A stretch of 64,000 bases of DNA from Venturia oleaginea (lineage: Eukaryota; Ascomycota; Dothideomycetes; Venturiales; Venturiaceae), in NCBI GenBank assembly GCA_013176395.1, contig JABMLP010000016.1, positions 930,001-994,000 of the forward strand, given 5' to 3'. The notes beneath the pieces were generated by a model. It saw nothing but the letters and a program-made list of their open reading frames with translations. It was not told the DNA's origin and searched no databases. Position numbers and translations under genes: made by a program. Below are positions 43,599 to 54,665 of the stretch, in pieces; positions within the stretch are counted from its first letter, which is position 1; every line of letters starts with the position of its first letter.

Positions 43599-44149
43599 CA
43601 ATATAATACCAGAAACCAAGCAGAGCACAACATTAGTGAAGTGCTCAGCTGTACTTGGTGCGGAGAGAAATATGGTGATTACTACGAATTGCTCTCGCAT
43701 CAGCATAGTTTTCGGGCTAGGAGGTTTTAACTACTGTATCGATAGTACCGGGGGGTATGGTAGGAGTAGTAATTATGATAGGTTTCAGTTTTGTTATTTG
43801 AGGAGGAAAGATCGCGTTTTGCCGATTTTTTGATTTCTATTGTGCTGGCGATGATCTTTGTTGTAGGTCTGAAGCCGGGTTCTTGGTTTTAGCAATTGTA
43901 AGCGTGCCCTTCTGCGCAACGAAATTGTTAAAACAGGTGCTATTATTCTTGCTTCGTCCAATATCCGCACAGACTAACGAGGCTGAAATTCAGCCTTCAA
44001 CCAGCAAGGCAAACAACTTCGATCAAAACAATTTTCATAATGATAACCCTAATCTAAACAACACCCATAGTTATTCCAAGCCAACAACAAATGAGTTTCA
44101 ACCATCCAAGATCCACCGCAACCAGAAGAACCCCTCTTTTCGACGAACA

Positions 44150-44325
44150 TGTTATGGGCATGGCCCATGGTTGGTATAGGCTAAGAGCCTAAGCCTGATT
44201 GAGCCTAGTATAGAGACAGAACCTCATTGAGGTTCTCTGTTTGTAGATACCTTCACTCCTTAACTGAATCTAAACAATCTTTGGCTACGAGTATGCTGCG
44301 CCTTTCCAGCTACCGTCCCGTAATA
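44150..44325 (+). repeat. Solo LTR of the chromovirus family
   Basis: The 176-bp copy has the same ends as the LTRs at 13113 and 18515, with about three differences. It is flanked by a perfect 5-bp duplication, GAACA (44145-44149 and 44326-44330). No internal sequence is present, so the element was lost by LTR-LTR recombination. The 11-base self-primer sequence AACTGAATCTA is conserved. Confidence 0.95.
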
Positions 44326-44585
44326 GAACAAAAGAATGAGCCCCCGTCAGCAATAGCCTGCTGCTATACAACCCTCGAAGGATGCACTTAGCTCCCAATA
44401 CATCATCCTCATCGAACGACTTTATCTTCTAATACCTGCCGTCATCTCCGCTCCTGAATACCAGAATCGTCATCATCAATTTCCACTCCAGTGGACGATC
44501 CTACATCACCACGTCTCCGCTGACTCGCATTCTGAATTTCTTGTACACTTCACGGGCCAGTCTGGATAGATTCATCATCCTCGAT

Positions 44586-45217
44586 TTATGTATCAGTAGA
44601 TGGCTTTGCTCGCCCCGAGGCTCGTAGTGTCGACTCATGAATTTCCTGCAGACTTCGTGTGTCGGTTTCAAGAGATTGGGACCTACTTCTGCGAGATGTA
44701 GACGGACTGGAACCTGGCGTTGTATTGGTTGAAATTTTTATCATTTTTGAGAAATTTTTGGGTGGATTTATTGTGATTCCAAAACTGGGATGCTCAACAA
44801 TCGATGATTGGATGCTAGAAGGTGTTTTTGAAGTACTGGCACCTATAGTAGTTCCTCCTATCAATCGCTGCCATAAACCAATTTTTGGACCAGGAGTTGG
44901 ACTGTCCGGGCGAAACGGTGGAGGGATGTCAGTATTTTGGTCGATTCCTGGGATAACCCAGAGTACGATGGCAAGATACGCGGCAACTCCGCTGATGTAC
45001 ATGTTTCTTTCAGTGAAAGCCTTGTCTGAATTGTATTGTAGACTAGTAACATAATTATCTGTTACTCGATGCATTTGGCGCTCCAAAGTCTTGACTTTAT
45101 AAAAACTGTCGAAGAAGAGCAACGAGAGAAGGGCGGAGGCTCCAAGTAGGTATTTGCCATAGTTTTCCAGTACACCAGCTCCCGTAGAAGTCCCAAAGTA
45201 TCGGCACCTACGATCCC
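44586..45217 (-). CDS. BAP31-like ER membrane protein, N-terminus missing
   Basis: The open frame extends upstream of the Met at 45122 as VLENYGKYLLGASALLSLLFFDSFYKVKTLERQM, possibly from an acceptor near 45218. It then reads DKAFTERNMYISGVAAYLAIVLWVI. The helix followed by FFDSFYKV, and the later RNMY-x-SG helix, match the second and third membrane segments of BAP31/Yet proteins (ILFvDS..., QRNMYLcGF). The C-terminal half is Ser/Thr/Pro-rich instead of the usual coiled coil with KKxx. No exon encoding the first helix was found upstream, so the gene is partial, diverged or has a distant exon. It may relate to the N-terminal piece on the other strand at 37133. Confidence 0.4.
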
Positions 45218-45786
45218 GCCGAACAGCTTCGTTAACGTTCCTTTGAGCTCGGACTAGGATAGACGATCTCCTTTTATTATTTCTTATTATAACCGCTAAA
45301 CAGCTTCATCAACATTCCATTGAGCTCGTAGTTGCAATGGTGTGGCTTTGATCTCATCGCTTCCGACTGGGACACACGATCTCTTTCCATCATATTCCCG
45401 CTGGACATCCCGTTGCATTGCTCTTGCATTGCCCTTGCATCTCTTCGTGGACAGGTATTAAGTGATCGGGACCTGATTGAATGGTTTGCGGAAGGAGTGA
45501 TAGTTGGCTAATTGGTAGTTAGCGCATCAGTAGTTGGCTCATTGGTGGTTGGCGCATTGGTGATTGGCGTATCGGTAATTGACACCTGATTGGTGGTAGC
45601 TGGCTGAACTGTTCTACGACGAGCCCACCGAAGACTCAAACCCATTGAAAACTCAGTATCTGCAACCAAAACCCAAGAATCGCGTTCCCAATCCAAACAG
45701 TGCCACCATCAGCGCTCCTCCGGAGGTGTAACTTGCAAATAGAATCAAATTGTTGTCATCTCATCATCTCAGTCTCCCCTATAGCA
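45218..45786. other. Spacer with minisatellite and imperfect direct repeat
   Basis: An imperfect direct repeat (AACAGCTTC...TTCC..TGAGCTCG) occurs at about 45224 and 45302. A minisatellite of about 20 bases built on TTGGTGGTTGGCGCATTGG covers about 45500-45600. No gene is supported. Confidence 0.5.
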
Positions 45787-47382
45787 CTACGCCCTTTTCT
45801 TAATACCAACCCGACACTCCTTCGGCTTCTTGGAAAATCCCTCATGAGACTCAAGTACGTCTTGATATAACTCAAACTCATACCTCCTGAATATCGTTCC
45901 CAAAATAATCTGCAGCTCCATGATCGCAACATTCTGTCCCACACACGCTCTCGGCCCATAACTGAAAGGGTTGAACGCCATCTTCTGTCTCTGACTGAGA
46001 TGGAGCCATCTCTCCGGCCTAAACTCTTCAACAGCAGGGCCCCAAATATCTTCACTGTGGTGGATAGAGTAAGACGGCACGGAAAGAACCGTACCAACAG
46101 GGAACTTGATTCCATCAAACTCGACTCCTTGCCCAACGACGATTCGAGGGAGTCCAATTGCTGAGGTAGAGTGGAGACGCATTCCCTCATCAATATATCT
46201 CTTGAGAATCGGTAAATTCTTAACTTGTGCATACTCCGCCGCACCCTGTCCCTCCGGAATCGCCGTATCAAGCTCCTCCCTCAACGGTCCCAACACACTC
46301 CCAGGCCTCGCTCGTTCACCATGAAGGATCCAGTAGAAAACGCCACAGCAAGTGTTGGAGATGGTATCGGAACCGGCAATCAATTGGGTTAGAGCTTCAG
46401 CAATGATTTCCGCTCGACCCATTTTATTTCCATTGCCATCTTTGCCGTTGATGAGACGTTCGAGGATATCGTTCCTAGGTGCTGCTTTCTTTCCTCCTCC
46501 TCCTATTTCTTTGGCATCGAGGCGGTGGGCTACTGCTCGAACGGCAATACCATTTAAATTTGCGACGGCTTCGATGCCTTTGGTAAAGAAGGGATCGGGT
46601 AGGTATTTGGCGATTGGACGAAGAGCTGGGAGTAATCCGAGAGTGGACGAGATCTCGCCTCGTCGATTCAAGACTTCGACAGCGGGCGTTATGGTAATTT
46701 CTCCGCCGACACCCAATTGTGCTTCCACTTCATCGCGTCCCTTTTCAGCCATTCCGAATGGGGCGCCGAAGCAAAGGTCTCCGATGATGTCGAAGGCGAG
46801 GTAGCTGAACCATGGCATTGCGTCGTACTCTGTGAAACCATTGCGAGTGGGATACATCGTCTTACGATCTAGTTGCGCCACCCACCGCTCGACATTGGAG
46901 TGCATGTATGGTTCGAACTCTCCCACTGACTTTGGAGAAAAAGCGTGAGCCATTATTTTTCGCTTTCTCGTATGCTCAATACGATCGCGAGTATTGAACA
47001 TTCCTGTGACGCCGACTACAAAGGCCTGGTAAAATGTACTAATCTATGTTAGGTTTGTCAATGAACGAGTTATCAGATGGCCATCTTACTCTTTCAAAAA
47101 TCCGTTTCCATGAGCATAAACCGTCTGCAACGCCCTTTCATCCGCAATAGAGACATGGTTGTATCCCACGCGGACAATCTTTCCATATCTCCTATGCGCT
47201 GCATCCACAGCTCCGAATTTTCTGCCTCGACGGGCTGAGAGACCAAGCCAAATATTGCTGAACTTCGCTGTAAAAGGACCAGGAATCGATTTAAGAGCGC
47301 GATTTTCGGTGCAGTATGGTAGAACGTAATAAGCTAAGAACGCAAGGACGAGACCGATAGGAAGATACTGGAGGAGTGCCAT
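45787..47382 (-). CDS. Cytochrome P450, CYP53-like (benzoate 4-hydroxylase family)
   Basis: Exons 47382-47090 and 47038-45787 join across a 51-nt intron (GTAAGA...ATTAG) to 514 residues: FLK-D-TFYQAFVVGVTGMFNTRDR. The N-terminal helix anchors it in the ER (LQYLPIGLVLAFLAYYVL), followed by the Pro hinge IPGPF. The I-helix is AGSDT, the ExxR is in IDEGMRLHS, and the heme loop is FNPFSYGPRACVGQN with Cys near 463. The segments ADERALQTVYAHGNGFLK and FNTRDRIEHTRKRK are characteristic of CYP53, whose members hydroxylate benzoate at the para position using a P450 reductase. Substrate is inferred from family only. An upstream ATG at 47448 exists, but the one at 47382 starts the anchor directly. Confidence 0.82.
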
Positions 47383-47906
47383 CCTGAGAACCGATGATTT
47401 GTTCACTTGACAAAGAAAATGTATTAAAACGAAATTAGGTGGCGGCAAAGGGAGAGCCAGGAAGAGAAGTGTAAACTATAATACCAGAGCCTGATGTTGA
47501 GGCCATATGTTCAAGTATGTTGTTACCCACTTCTGAAGTGGGGAGTTATCTTATCTTCCATTTTGGGCAAGTCAATCAACCCGAGCGGGTCATTGATGCG
47601 GCTATACGTCTGAGTATGGATACCAGCGGAAGTCGGCCCAATACATGAAGGACACTTGATAATATCGAGACGTTTCCCATGGGCGTTCCAGGGCGTCCTA
47701 TTTGTTTGCGCTGATCATCAAGTTTGAGAATTCCGTCAACATTCTTCTGCTTAGTTATGGGTTGCACTCGAGAAGCAGGTAGCTCGAGTGGTGCGCTGTT
47801 GTTCGGCGGCAACTTTTAAACATTACTGTGCAATTGCATGAAGACCGCGCTCTTTATCAGAATATCCCCAGGTATCAAATACAGTCCAGACAGTCCCAAG
47901 CCAGGT
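47383..47906. other. Spacer between P450 and Sec14-like genes
   Basis: The promoter region of the P450 gene and the 3' end of the Sec14-like gene. The open frame at 47576-47812 starts at TTG and has no domain. Confidence 0.45.
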
Positions 47907-49114
47907 CTAGACGGCCAATTTTTCAATCCCGGCTGTAGCATTGTCCACAGCAGTCGTGCTGGTATCGCTGCCACCTCTCAGGTACAACTCACTCACACCA
48001 ACTTTTTCACCTGCCTCCACCCATCGATCACGGTATGCCTTCCGCCTCTCTTCGCATAATTTGTTAAGTGCTGGCCAGTAAACGTCATGCTGGTACTCGA
48101 AGTCCACCTCTCCTCCATAATGCTTTAGCAGCTGGGGCGATGGTACGTGTTCTGTGAGTGGCTCGTTAAATTTCATCTTGGACTTAGTGACTGGATCGAT
48201 GAAAGGAGAGATGAATTTGAAGAAGGTCGTTATGTACCAGGGGACTATCTTGTTTGTTAGTTTATGAAGATAATCGAGGGGGGATACCTGTGCTGATTTG
48301 ACTTACGCTCTGAGATCAAAGCTCGGCCTAAACGTTCTGGGTAATGGCATTGCAGAATGTTCAACGTCTCCTTTCCCTGTGAAACAGAAGGACCACTCTG
48401 GCCACCCGAACCGGTCTCTTTGAAATTGATGAGGAGAGCTGTTGATTCCTGTCCCGGTACCATGAGATCGATTACGCGTTCTATCATGAATACCAAGTGA
48501 TGTAATTGCCTTTCCCTATTCGTGGTATTCTGTTTCGAAGGATTGAGATACAGACATGGTCTCGCGTCGTTGTCGAACCCTAAGATAACTTGTTTTCCTG
48601 TCTCATTCTCCGGTGAGATATAATCGGGTGTGAACGTATATATACCATACTCCCGTCTCCACGTCAAAGTCGCAAGAAGTCGTTTGGGCGCTTCAGTCGC
48701 TGACCACCTCGTTGCTCTCAGATACCTTAATAGACATTCTTTTGTGAGCCACAATTTCTCATCTGGAGTGATTGGTTCCTTCTTCGCCCATCGTCCACTC
48801 TTCACGGGTATCTCTGTCCAGGATTTAACCACTTTTAAAAGATCGTCATATTTCTTTGTTTGCTCGGGCGTCAACTCCGGTTGAGCGACAGGTGTGCAGT
48901 GAGGTAGTGGATTTAGAAATGGGACTTTTACAGGTCCAGTTGGCGCAAGTGGCTCCGCATTCTTTGTGGTTTCTTCAGGCGCGTCTTTGGAGGAGCTGGC
49001 TGTGGTACTTGGGGCACGCGATTCGGCGGCGTCGACGGCCGCTTTTTCGGCGACGAGGTCAGGTTGAGGAGTCGGCTTTGCTTGAGTTTCGTCGGCGGGG
49101 GCAATGGTAGTCAT
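47907..49114 (-). CDS. Sec14-like CRAL-TRIO lipid-transfer protein
   Basis: Exons 49114-48307 and 48244-47907 (intron GTAAGT...GATAG, 62 nt) give 381 residues. A disordered Ala/Thr/Pro N-terminus of about 70 residues is followed by the CRAL-TRIO N-lobe (LTKECLLRYLRATRWSATEAPKRL, then WRREYGI). The lipid-binding lobe follows: GFDNDARPCLYLNPSKQ, LINFKETG, ETLNILQCHYPERLGRALI, PWYITTFFKFISPFIDPVTK and PSPQLLKHYGGEVDFEY. Proteins of this class exchange phosphatidylinositol or other lipids between membranes. The gene is divergent from POL12, with 262 bases between the two starts, so the promoter is probably shared. Confidence 0.88.
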
Positions 49115-49305
49115 TTTCGCGGATTGTATGGGAATCGGAGGAATCGAGGCAAAGGAAGAGTTTCAACGGGAATGGAGTGGTATCTTATTTCATGCGGGTA
49201 AATTCGTCCGGAATGATGTGCCAAGATACCCCTTAGCTTACGGGCCATGCATGCCCCTTTCTTTCTGGTGGGCCACTGCCCAGCAATTATCAAGTCGCGT
49301 CGAGC

Positions 49306-49317
49306 ACGCGCACGCGT
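49306..49317. promoter_or_regulatory. MCB-type ACGCG/ACGCGT pair
   Basis: ACGCG at 49306-49310 and the full ACGCGT at 49312-49317 lie 60 bases upstream of the POL12 ATG, in the divergent promoter shared with the Sec14-like gene. MBF-type boxes of this sequence drive G1/S transcription of replication genes in yeasts. The role here is inferred. Confidence 0.6.
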
Positions 49318-49376
49318 CTCCAGGAAAACATGAACCGATCGCGATATACCAAACCAACTCCAATCAACCACACAAC

Positions 49377-51458
49377 ATGAGCGAAATCACCACTGAACTC
49401 ACTGAGCGCTTCGCTCCCTCCACTGGCGAATTGAAGCCAGAGATCCTCACAGAATTGCAATCCATCCTCCGACTGCACAATATCTCGCCTGAAGAGCTGT
49501 CTTACAAATGGGAGTCCTACTGCATGAAGATGGGCGCCGAGGAGACGAAAATGGACTTGAAGACGACTCGGGATTTTAAGAAAGATCTTCTGGAGACCGT
49601 GGAACGCGAAAGTCGCGCGAAAGTTGCGAAGATCAACGATAAAAGGAACGGCAATGCTACGCCTCGTGCGGGTATGGGCAATGATGTCTTTGGCATGTAC
49701 GTTCAATCTATCGCGCTGAATTATTGCACATACTGATCTGAGTTAGCCTGGACGGTCTCGTACCGAACACGCCTCGGACAGGCGGATCGAGAGCGACTGG
49801 GAGCACAATCAAACGCAAATCGAACTTTGAAACTCCTGCCTCGAAAGCAAGCAAAACCCATCCTGCAAGCTCTCCCAATACTGGTGCTACGCCCGGTGGT
49901 GCATTTCTGGACAGAACAAATGCTGGAGAAGTCGTGGAGAGTTTTGGGGAGCACATTCCCCTGGCCAAAACTCGAGACGAGCCTTTGGCACAACCACGAA
50001 TCAAATTAGCTGCAAGAATCGATATGCCCAAATATGGATACAAGATAATGGCAATGAAGTTGACCGAGGCGTCAGAGTACCTGGATGACAGGATAGAAGA
50101 CTTTCAACAACTTATCCAAGAGCATTACAACCTTGAGGACAACGCGTTTGGTAATCCAGCACGAGAAAGCCAGAGCGAGGTTATCGCGGTCGGAAGAATC
50201 GCTTCAGATTCCTTGGAGGGCAAGCTTAATACACCCTCACTGGTCCTCGAAGGATCTAGAAAATCTGGTACAGGCCACCGAGTCCCTCTCAGAGTCGACA
50301 AATTGTCCTCGTACAGCTTCTTCCCAGGCAAGATCGTCGCTTTAAAAGGCACCAATGCATCAGGCCAATTCTTCTCCGCAACAGAAATTCTGGAGATACC
50401 AGCAATGAACCGTGCTGCGACGATACCGGATGAGATCGACGCGGTGAAGAACCGGCTACAGGCGGGTGACGATGAAAGTGAGGTCAGACCACTTACCATC
50501 TTGATCGCTTCAGGACCATACACAACCGAAGACGAGCTCGACTATTCCCCTTTTAACGCCCTTCTCGATGCAGCGAAAGAAGCACAAGCAGATACTCTCA
50601 TCCTCTGCGGTCCATTTGTCGATGTCGAACATCCCAAAATACGCGATGGTGATATTGAGTTCCCTCCAGACTTCAAGATTCAACCTGATCAAGCGACGTT
50701 AACGGACGTTTTTCGCTGCTTTATTTCGAGACCTTTGCAAGCACTTGTCAAAGCCTTACCGAGTATCTCGATAATACTGGTCCCGAGTCTCAGAGACGTT
50801 TTTGATAAACATGCTGCTTGGCCACAGGATCGGGTGGCCAAACAAGGTCTCAATCTAGGCAAGCAAATCCTCATCGTCACGAATCCGATGACTATTGCTA
50901 TGAATGAGAATGTCTTTGGGATGTCCAGTTTGGATGTATTGGATCAATTGCGACTTTCTTCGATCACATTCGGGAAGGCGAACCAGGAGAACTTTTTGGC
51001 AAGGACCTGTAAGCAGTTGATTGAGCAGAGGCATTACTTCCCGCTTATGCCTGCTGCTGAGCGACAATCAACTTCGCATGGAATTCCAGGCGACGCGATG
51101 CGATTCAACACTATTGGTGCGAGCTTGGATATAAGTTTTATGAAGCTGGGAGAGTTTCATCAAATTGTGCCGGATGTGCTTATTTTGCCGAGCGTATTGA
51201 ACTCATTTACAAAGGTATTTATCTTCCACTCTACAAGTACCATCTAATGAAGAGAATGACGGCTAACACTGTGTGCTATAGATTGTCGACGGTGTCGTCT
51301 GTATCAATCCAGGAACTTTATCAAAGAAAAGGGGACCAGGAACTTATGCAAGAATGACGATTACGCCTAGGGTGTTGACGACAGAAGAGAGGGAAAATGG
51401 GGAGGTTGTCACGCATAAAGTCTATGAACGAAGTCGGGTTGACATTGTTAGGATATAA
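49377..51458 (+). CDS. POL12: DNA polymerase alpha subunit B
   Basis: Exons 49377-49696, 49747-51214 and 51282-51458, with GT-AG introns of 50 and 67 nt, join in frame to 654 residues. The N-terminal helical domain (LTERFAPSTGELKPEILTEL) and a linker with LVPNTPRTGG are followed by an OB-like region. The inactive calcineurin-type phosphoesterase domain follows (LTILIASGPYTTEDELDYSPF, LILCGPFVDVEHPKI, IILVPSLRDVFDKHAAWPQ). The end is CINPGTLSKKRGPGTYARM. This is the full family order. The subunit tethers Pol1 to primase and to origins in the nucleus. An MCB pair lies upstream. Confidence 0.93.
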
Positions 51459-52200
51459 ATATTCGGGAGTGAAGATTGTGGGAAATGGTCTTGGGTACTA
51501 TGATACCTGCATTGAGTGCTGTTATGAAAACGTGGTGAAAGGTTGTTCCTTCGTTGGGGGGGATGCCCCACTATATATACTACTTAATCCCGACCGACCG
51601 TGCCTTCCTATTAAGTGCCTTTTGTTCTGCATCCTATTTCAGCTTGAGGCACTGACGGTGCGCAATTCTTATTTTGGATCTTGTTAAATGATACGTTGCG
51701 ACGTTTGCAGTGATGCTGCTTGATTCTTTCCGAGATATATCCACATTGTGTTGAATGCAACTCTGTCCCTCTTCTCTTGGAGTGCTTGTTGTATCTGAGT
51801 TAACGTGTTCTTCTCATCGATGCAACTCTTTTTTGTAAAACATCTTTCAGCTCGCTGTCTTGAGAGGATTGTCCTTTCTCTCTCTTTCCCTGTGACATAG
51901 CTGTTCAAGGCGCACATCTGAGCGTCGAGCTCGCAAATCGATAGATCTAGCTGGACCTATCACGATTCCGATACCAAATCATTAAGTTTCCATGAACTTT
52001 GGCCAGACTCGGCTCAACATATACGCCTTTCTGAATAACGTCGTTACCATGGCAAAGCTGCCTCCGCACGACGGGGACAATCGGGTACCAGTAGCCCAGC
52101 GAGTCTTCAAAAACTTGACACATTTTCCTCGACTGCATCACGCATTTCCCCTGCTTCTCCTATCCATCAACCCATGCTACCTTTGAGAGAAGTGGCGACA
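51459..52200. other. Spacer downstream of POL12
   Basis: No gene is supported. It probably contains the 5' boundary of the degenerate pogo copy; no terminal repeat was found there. Confidence 0.4.
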
Positions 52201-52239
52201 CACCCCTTGGCTAACAGCAGCATCAATATCCAGATGCAG

Positions 52240-53610
52240 CTCCTGCAAGGAATCGCCATATTCACGCAGCTACGATAATCAAAGGGCAAGATGCGAAGAT
52301 CCAGCCCTTATTGGGGCCTGGTTTCGGCTTGTACAAAACACAATCGCTAAATACGGCATCCTCAATAACGATATCTACAACTTCGACGAAACTGGCTTTG
52401 TAATGGGCATTGCAAATACCTCACGCGTAGTTACTGCCTCAGATAGGCGTGGCAGACACCCTCAATTACAGCCTGGCGATCGCGAATGGGTTACGGCAAT
52501 CGAATCGATCAATGCGCTGGGTTGGAGCCTCCCGCCGATGGTGATCTTCAAAGGCAAGGTACATATATCATCTTGGTACGAAAACAACAATCTACCGCCT
52601 GATTGGACAATCGCTTTGAGTACAAATGGATGGACTAATGACAAGCTTGGATTACATTGGTTAAAAGAGGTTTTCGAGCCAAATACAGCTGCAAGAAAGG
52701 TTTTTAGTTATCGACTACTAATTCTGGATGGCCACGGCAGCCACGCAACGCCGGAATTTGATCAATTTTGTGCAGACCGGATGATTATTACTCTTTGTAT
52801 GCCACCGCCTTCATCACATCTTCTTCAACCTCTCGATATTGGTTTTTTTCGGTCCTCAAGCGTACCTACGGCCACCAAGTCTCGGAATATATGAGGTTTG
52901 GCATAAATCATATCGACAAAATTGAGTTCCTTCACGCCTTTAAAATTGCTCGAATTAGTACCCTCATACTAAGCAATATTCAACGCAGCTTCACTGCTGC
53001 CGGTCTCGTACCTTTTGATCCAGATCAGGTACTTTCAACCATCCAGATTAAGCCATCTACCCCTACAGCGCCCTTGGCCGCAAACCAAGAGCAATGGCAA
53101 CCAGAAACACCTCAGAATCTAACCCAGTTAGAGCTGCAGGTAGCTACAATCAAAGGCTATCTTAAGAGACGTTCAAAAAGTCCACCAAGACCAACAGATC
53201 AGGCCCTTAATCAGCTTGTCAAGGGCTGCCAGATTGCGATGCAAGGCGCCGCTTTACTAGCTGCGGAAAATGAGAAATTAAGGGCTGCGAATGAGAGGCA
53301 GAAGCGAAAGAGGCAACTAAAAAGGAGGTATATTAGTCGATCAAGCGCTTTAACTGTTGCAGAGGGCTCAAGCTTACTTCAACTTTCTAAAGAAGCTTCG
53401 GTTATCAGCAGTAACCAGGCTGATCAAGAGCCTTATATTGAGGAAGAACCACCAAATGAAGAGGAGAACATTGTAATTACTTGTTTTATCCGTCGCAGTG
53501 GTGACCATTTTGCAATCAACTGTCAGAAATATAGATGGGAATATTTAAAAATGAGAGATTTATTGGTGCATAATAGAGTAATTGATGAGGATACGAAAAT
53601 GTGTACCGCT
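52240..53610 (+). pseudogene. Fot1/pogo-type transposase, 5'-truncated and frameshifted
   Basis: Recognisable from SRSYDNQRARCEDPALIGAWF (52275 on), then ...IYNFDETGFVMGI with the first catalytic Asp, and LLILDGHGSHATPEF with the second. Near 52850 a T-run causes a frame change (LQPLDIGFF to SVLKRTYGHQVSEYM). The C-terminal part is LVKGCQIAMQGAALLAAENEKLRAANERQKRKRQ. The N-terminal helix-turn-helix is not readable. It is related to the deleted copy at 42118-43185 but from a different subfamily. Confidence 0.8.
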
Positions 53611-53651
53611 CGGTGGTGTGTACCGCTCGGTGGTGTGTACCGCTCGATGGT
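53601..53651 (+). repeat. Three tandem copies of a 17-bp unit
   Basis: Units start GTGTACCGCTCGGTG at 53601, 53618 and 53635, the last with GATG for GGTG. They lie just after the transposase remnant, where pogo elements carry repeated transposase-binding sites, so they may be its 3' end. The matching left end was not found. Confidence 0.7.
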
Positions 53652-53665
53652 GGATTACGTTACTA

Positions 53666-54115
53666 TGTTACGGATACTGTTACGAGGACATGTATTCAAT
53701 GGTATTCGGTTGTATTTGACTGCATTCATATGCATTCAAATACGCACCAGTCGGTTTCTTTATGATTGGTTGAATGTCACACAGGATCCTAGGGATCACG
53801 TGTTATAAGGATCACGTGTTGACGCAATGCTCAGGTCATGAGCCATGAGCGGCTGGCTCATGCATTAGGCTTCGAGCCTTATGGGAGGATTTCCTATATA
53901 ATGGACGAAACTCTGCTCCCTCAGTGTCGCGTATCTTCACTCTCTCGTTACTTCGCTATTGCTTTTAGTTACTTAGCACAATTCACGACTCTTATATCTT
54001 GCAAGCTTCGCTTCACTTGTTTGATACGACATTGTCTCCCCGGACCACTTGAACTCTACTGCACGGATTAGCCAAATCCAGCTAGATTACTTTGAGTCAT
54101 AGCCTCTGCGTAACA
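53666..54115 (+). repeat. Solo LTR, family 2, copy B
   Basis: The 450-bp unit has TGTTACGG...GCGTAACA ends and a perfect 5-bp duplication, TACTA, at 53661-53665 and 54116-54120. It is a reverse-orientation relative of copy A at 43190-43598. No internal retroelement sequence is attached. Confidence 0.88.
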
Positions 54116-54120
54116 TACTA

Positions 54121-54665
54121 AGTTATGAGTTCTGTATCTTACAAGTTGGAGAAGATCATGCTGCGGAGTTCCGTCGGTGGAGATGAGATTTGCGGAGGTG
54201 GGAGTGGGGGTTATGTCCGGGCAGGTTCGATCAGCGTTGCGTCGAGTGTGGAAGGCTTTCTGTGCGCGTCTATCTTGAGTTTGTGAGAGTGGATGTAAGA
54301 TACGGTCATCAGAGCACGCTTTTAAGATTGAGCTGGATAAATTTCTGACCAAGCCGGGAGAATAGTGAGCTTGATATGAAAAATTGAGCCTCGATTCGAG
54401 AGTCGGCTACTAAGGGAAGATTTACCAAGAAATGGCTCATGAGTTTAGTCTGATTATGTAGTCTAGCCTGTGTATATACAGGTCATATCCTCCCTCCCTC
54501 CCTTCCAGACAACTCAAACTCGATCACCTTCTCATTTCAAGAAGATTGGTAGCGCCAAGTCTCTGACTAAGCTAAAATTGTCTCGCCTTTGCTAGAATGG
54601 TATCAATATTGCTACTCAATTAATTCATTACACCTCATCCAACCGTGACATCACTCGTCCTATTC
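54121..54665. other. Spacer
   Basis: No supported gene. A short minus-strand frame at 54068-54352 has no recognisable feature. Confidence 0.4.

Noticed and set aside
43185..43603. Target duplication for solo LTR copy A
   Set aside because: The flanking pentamers TTAGG and CAATA do not match, even after removing the adjacent pogo element in silico.
47576..47812. 78-codon minus-strand frame between P450 and Sec14-like genes
   Set aside because: It starts at TTG and has no domain; probably leader or spacer.
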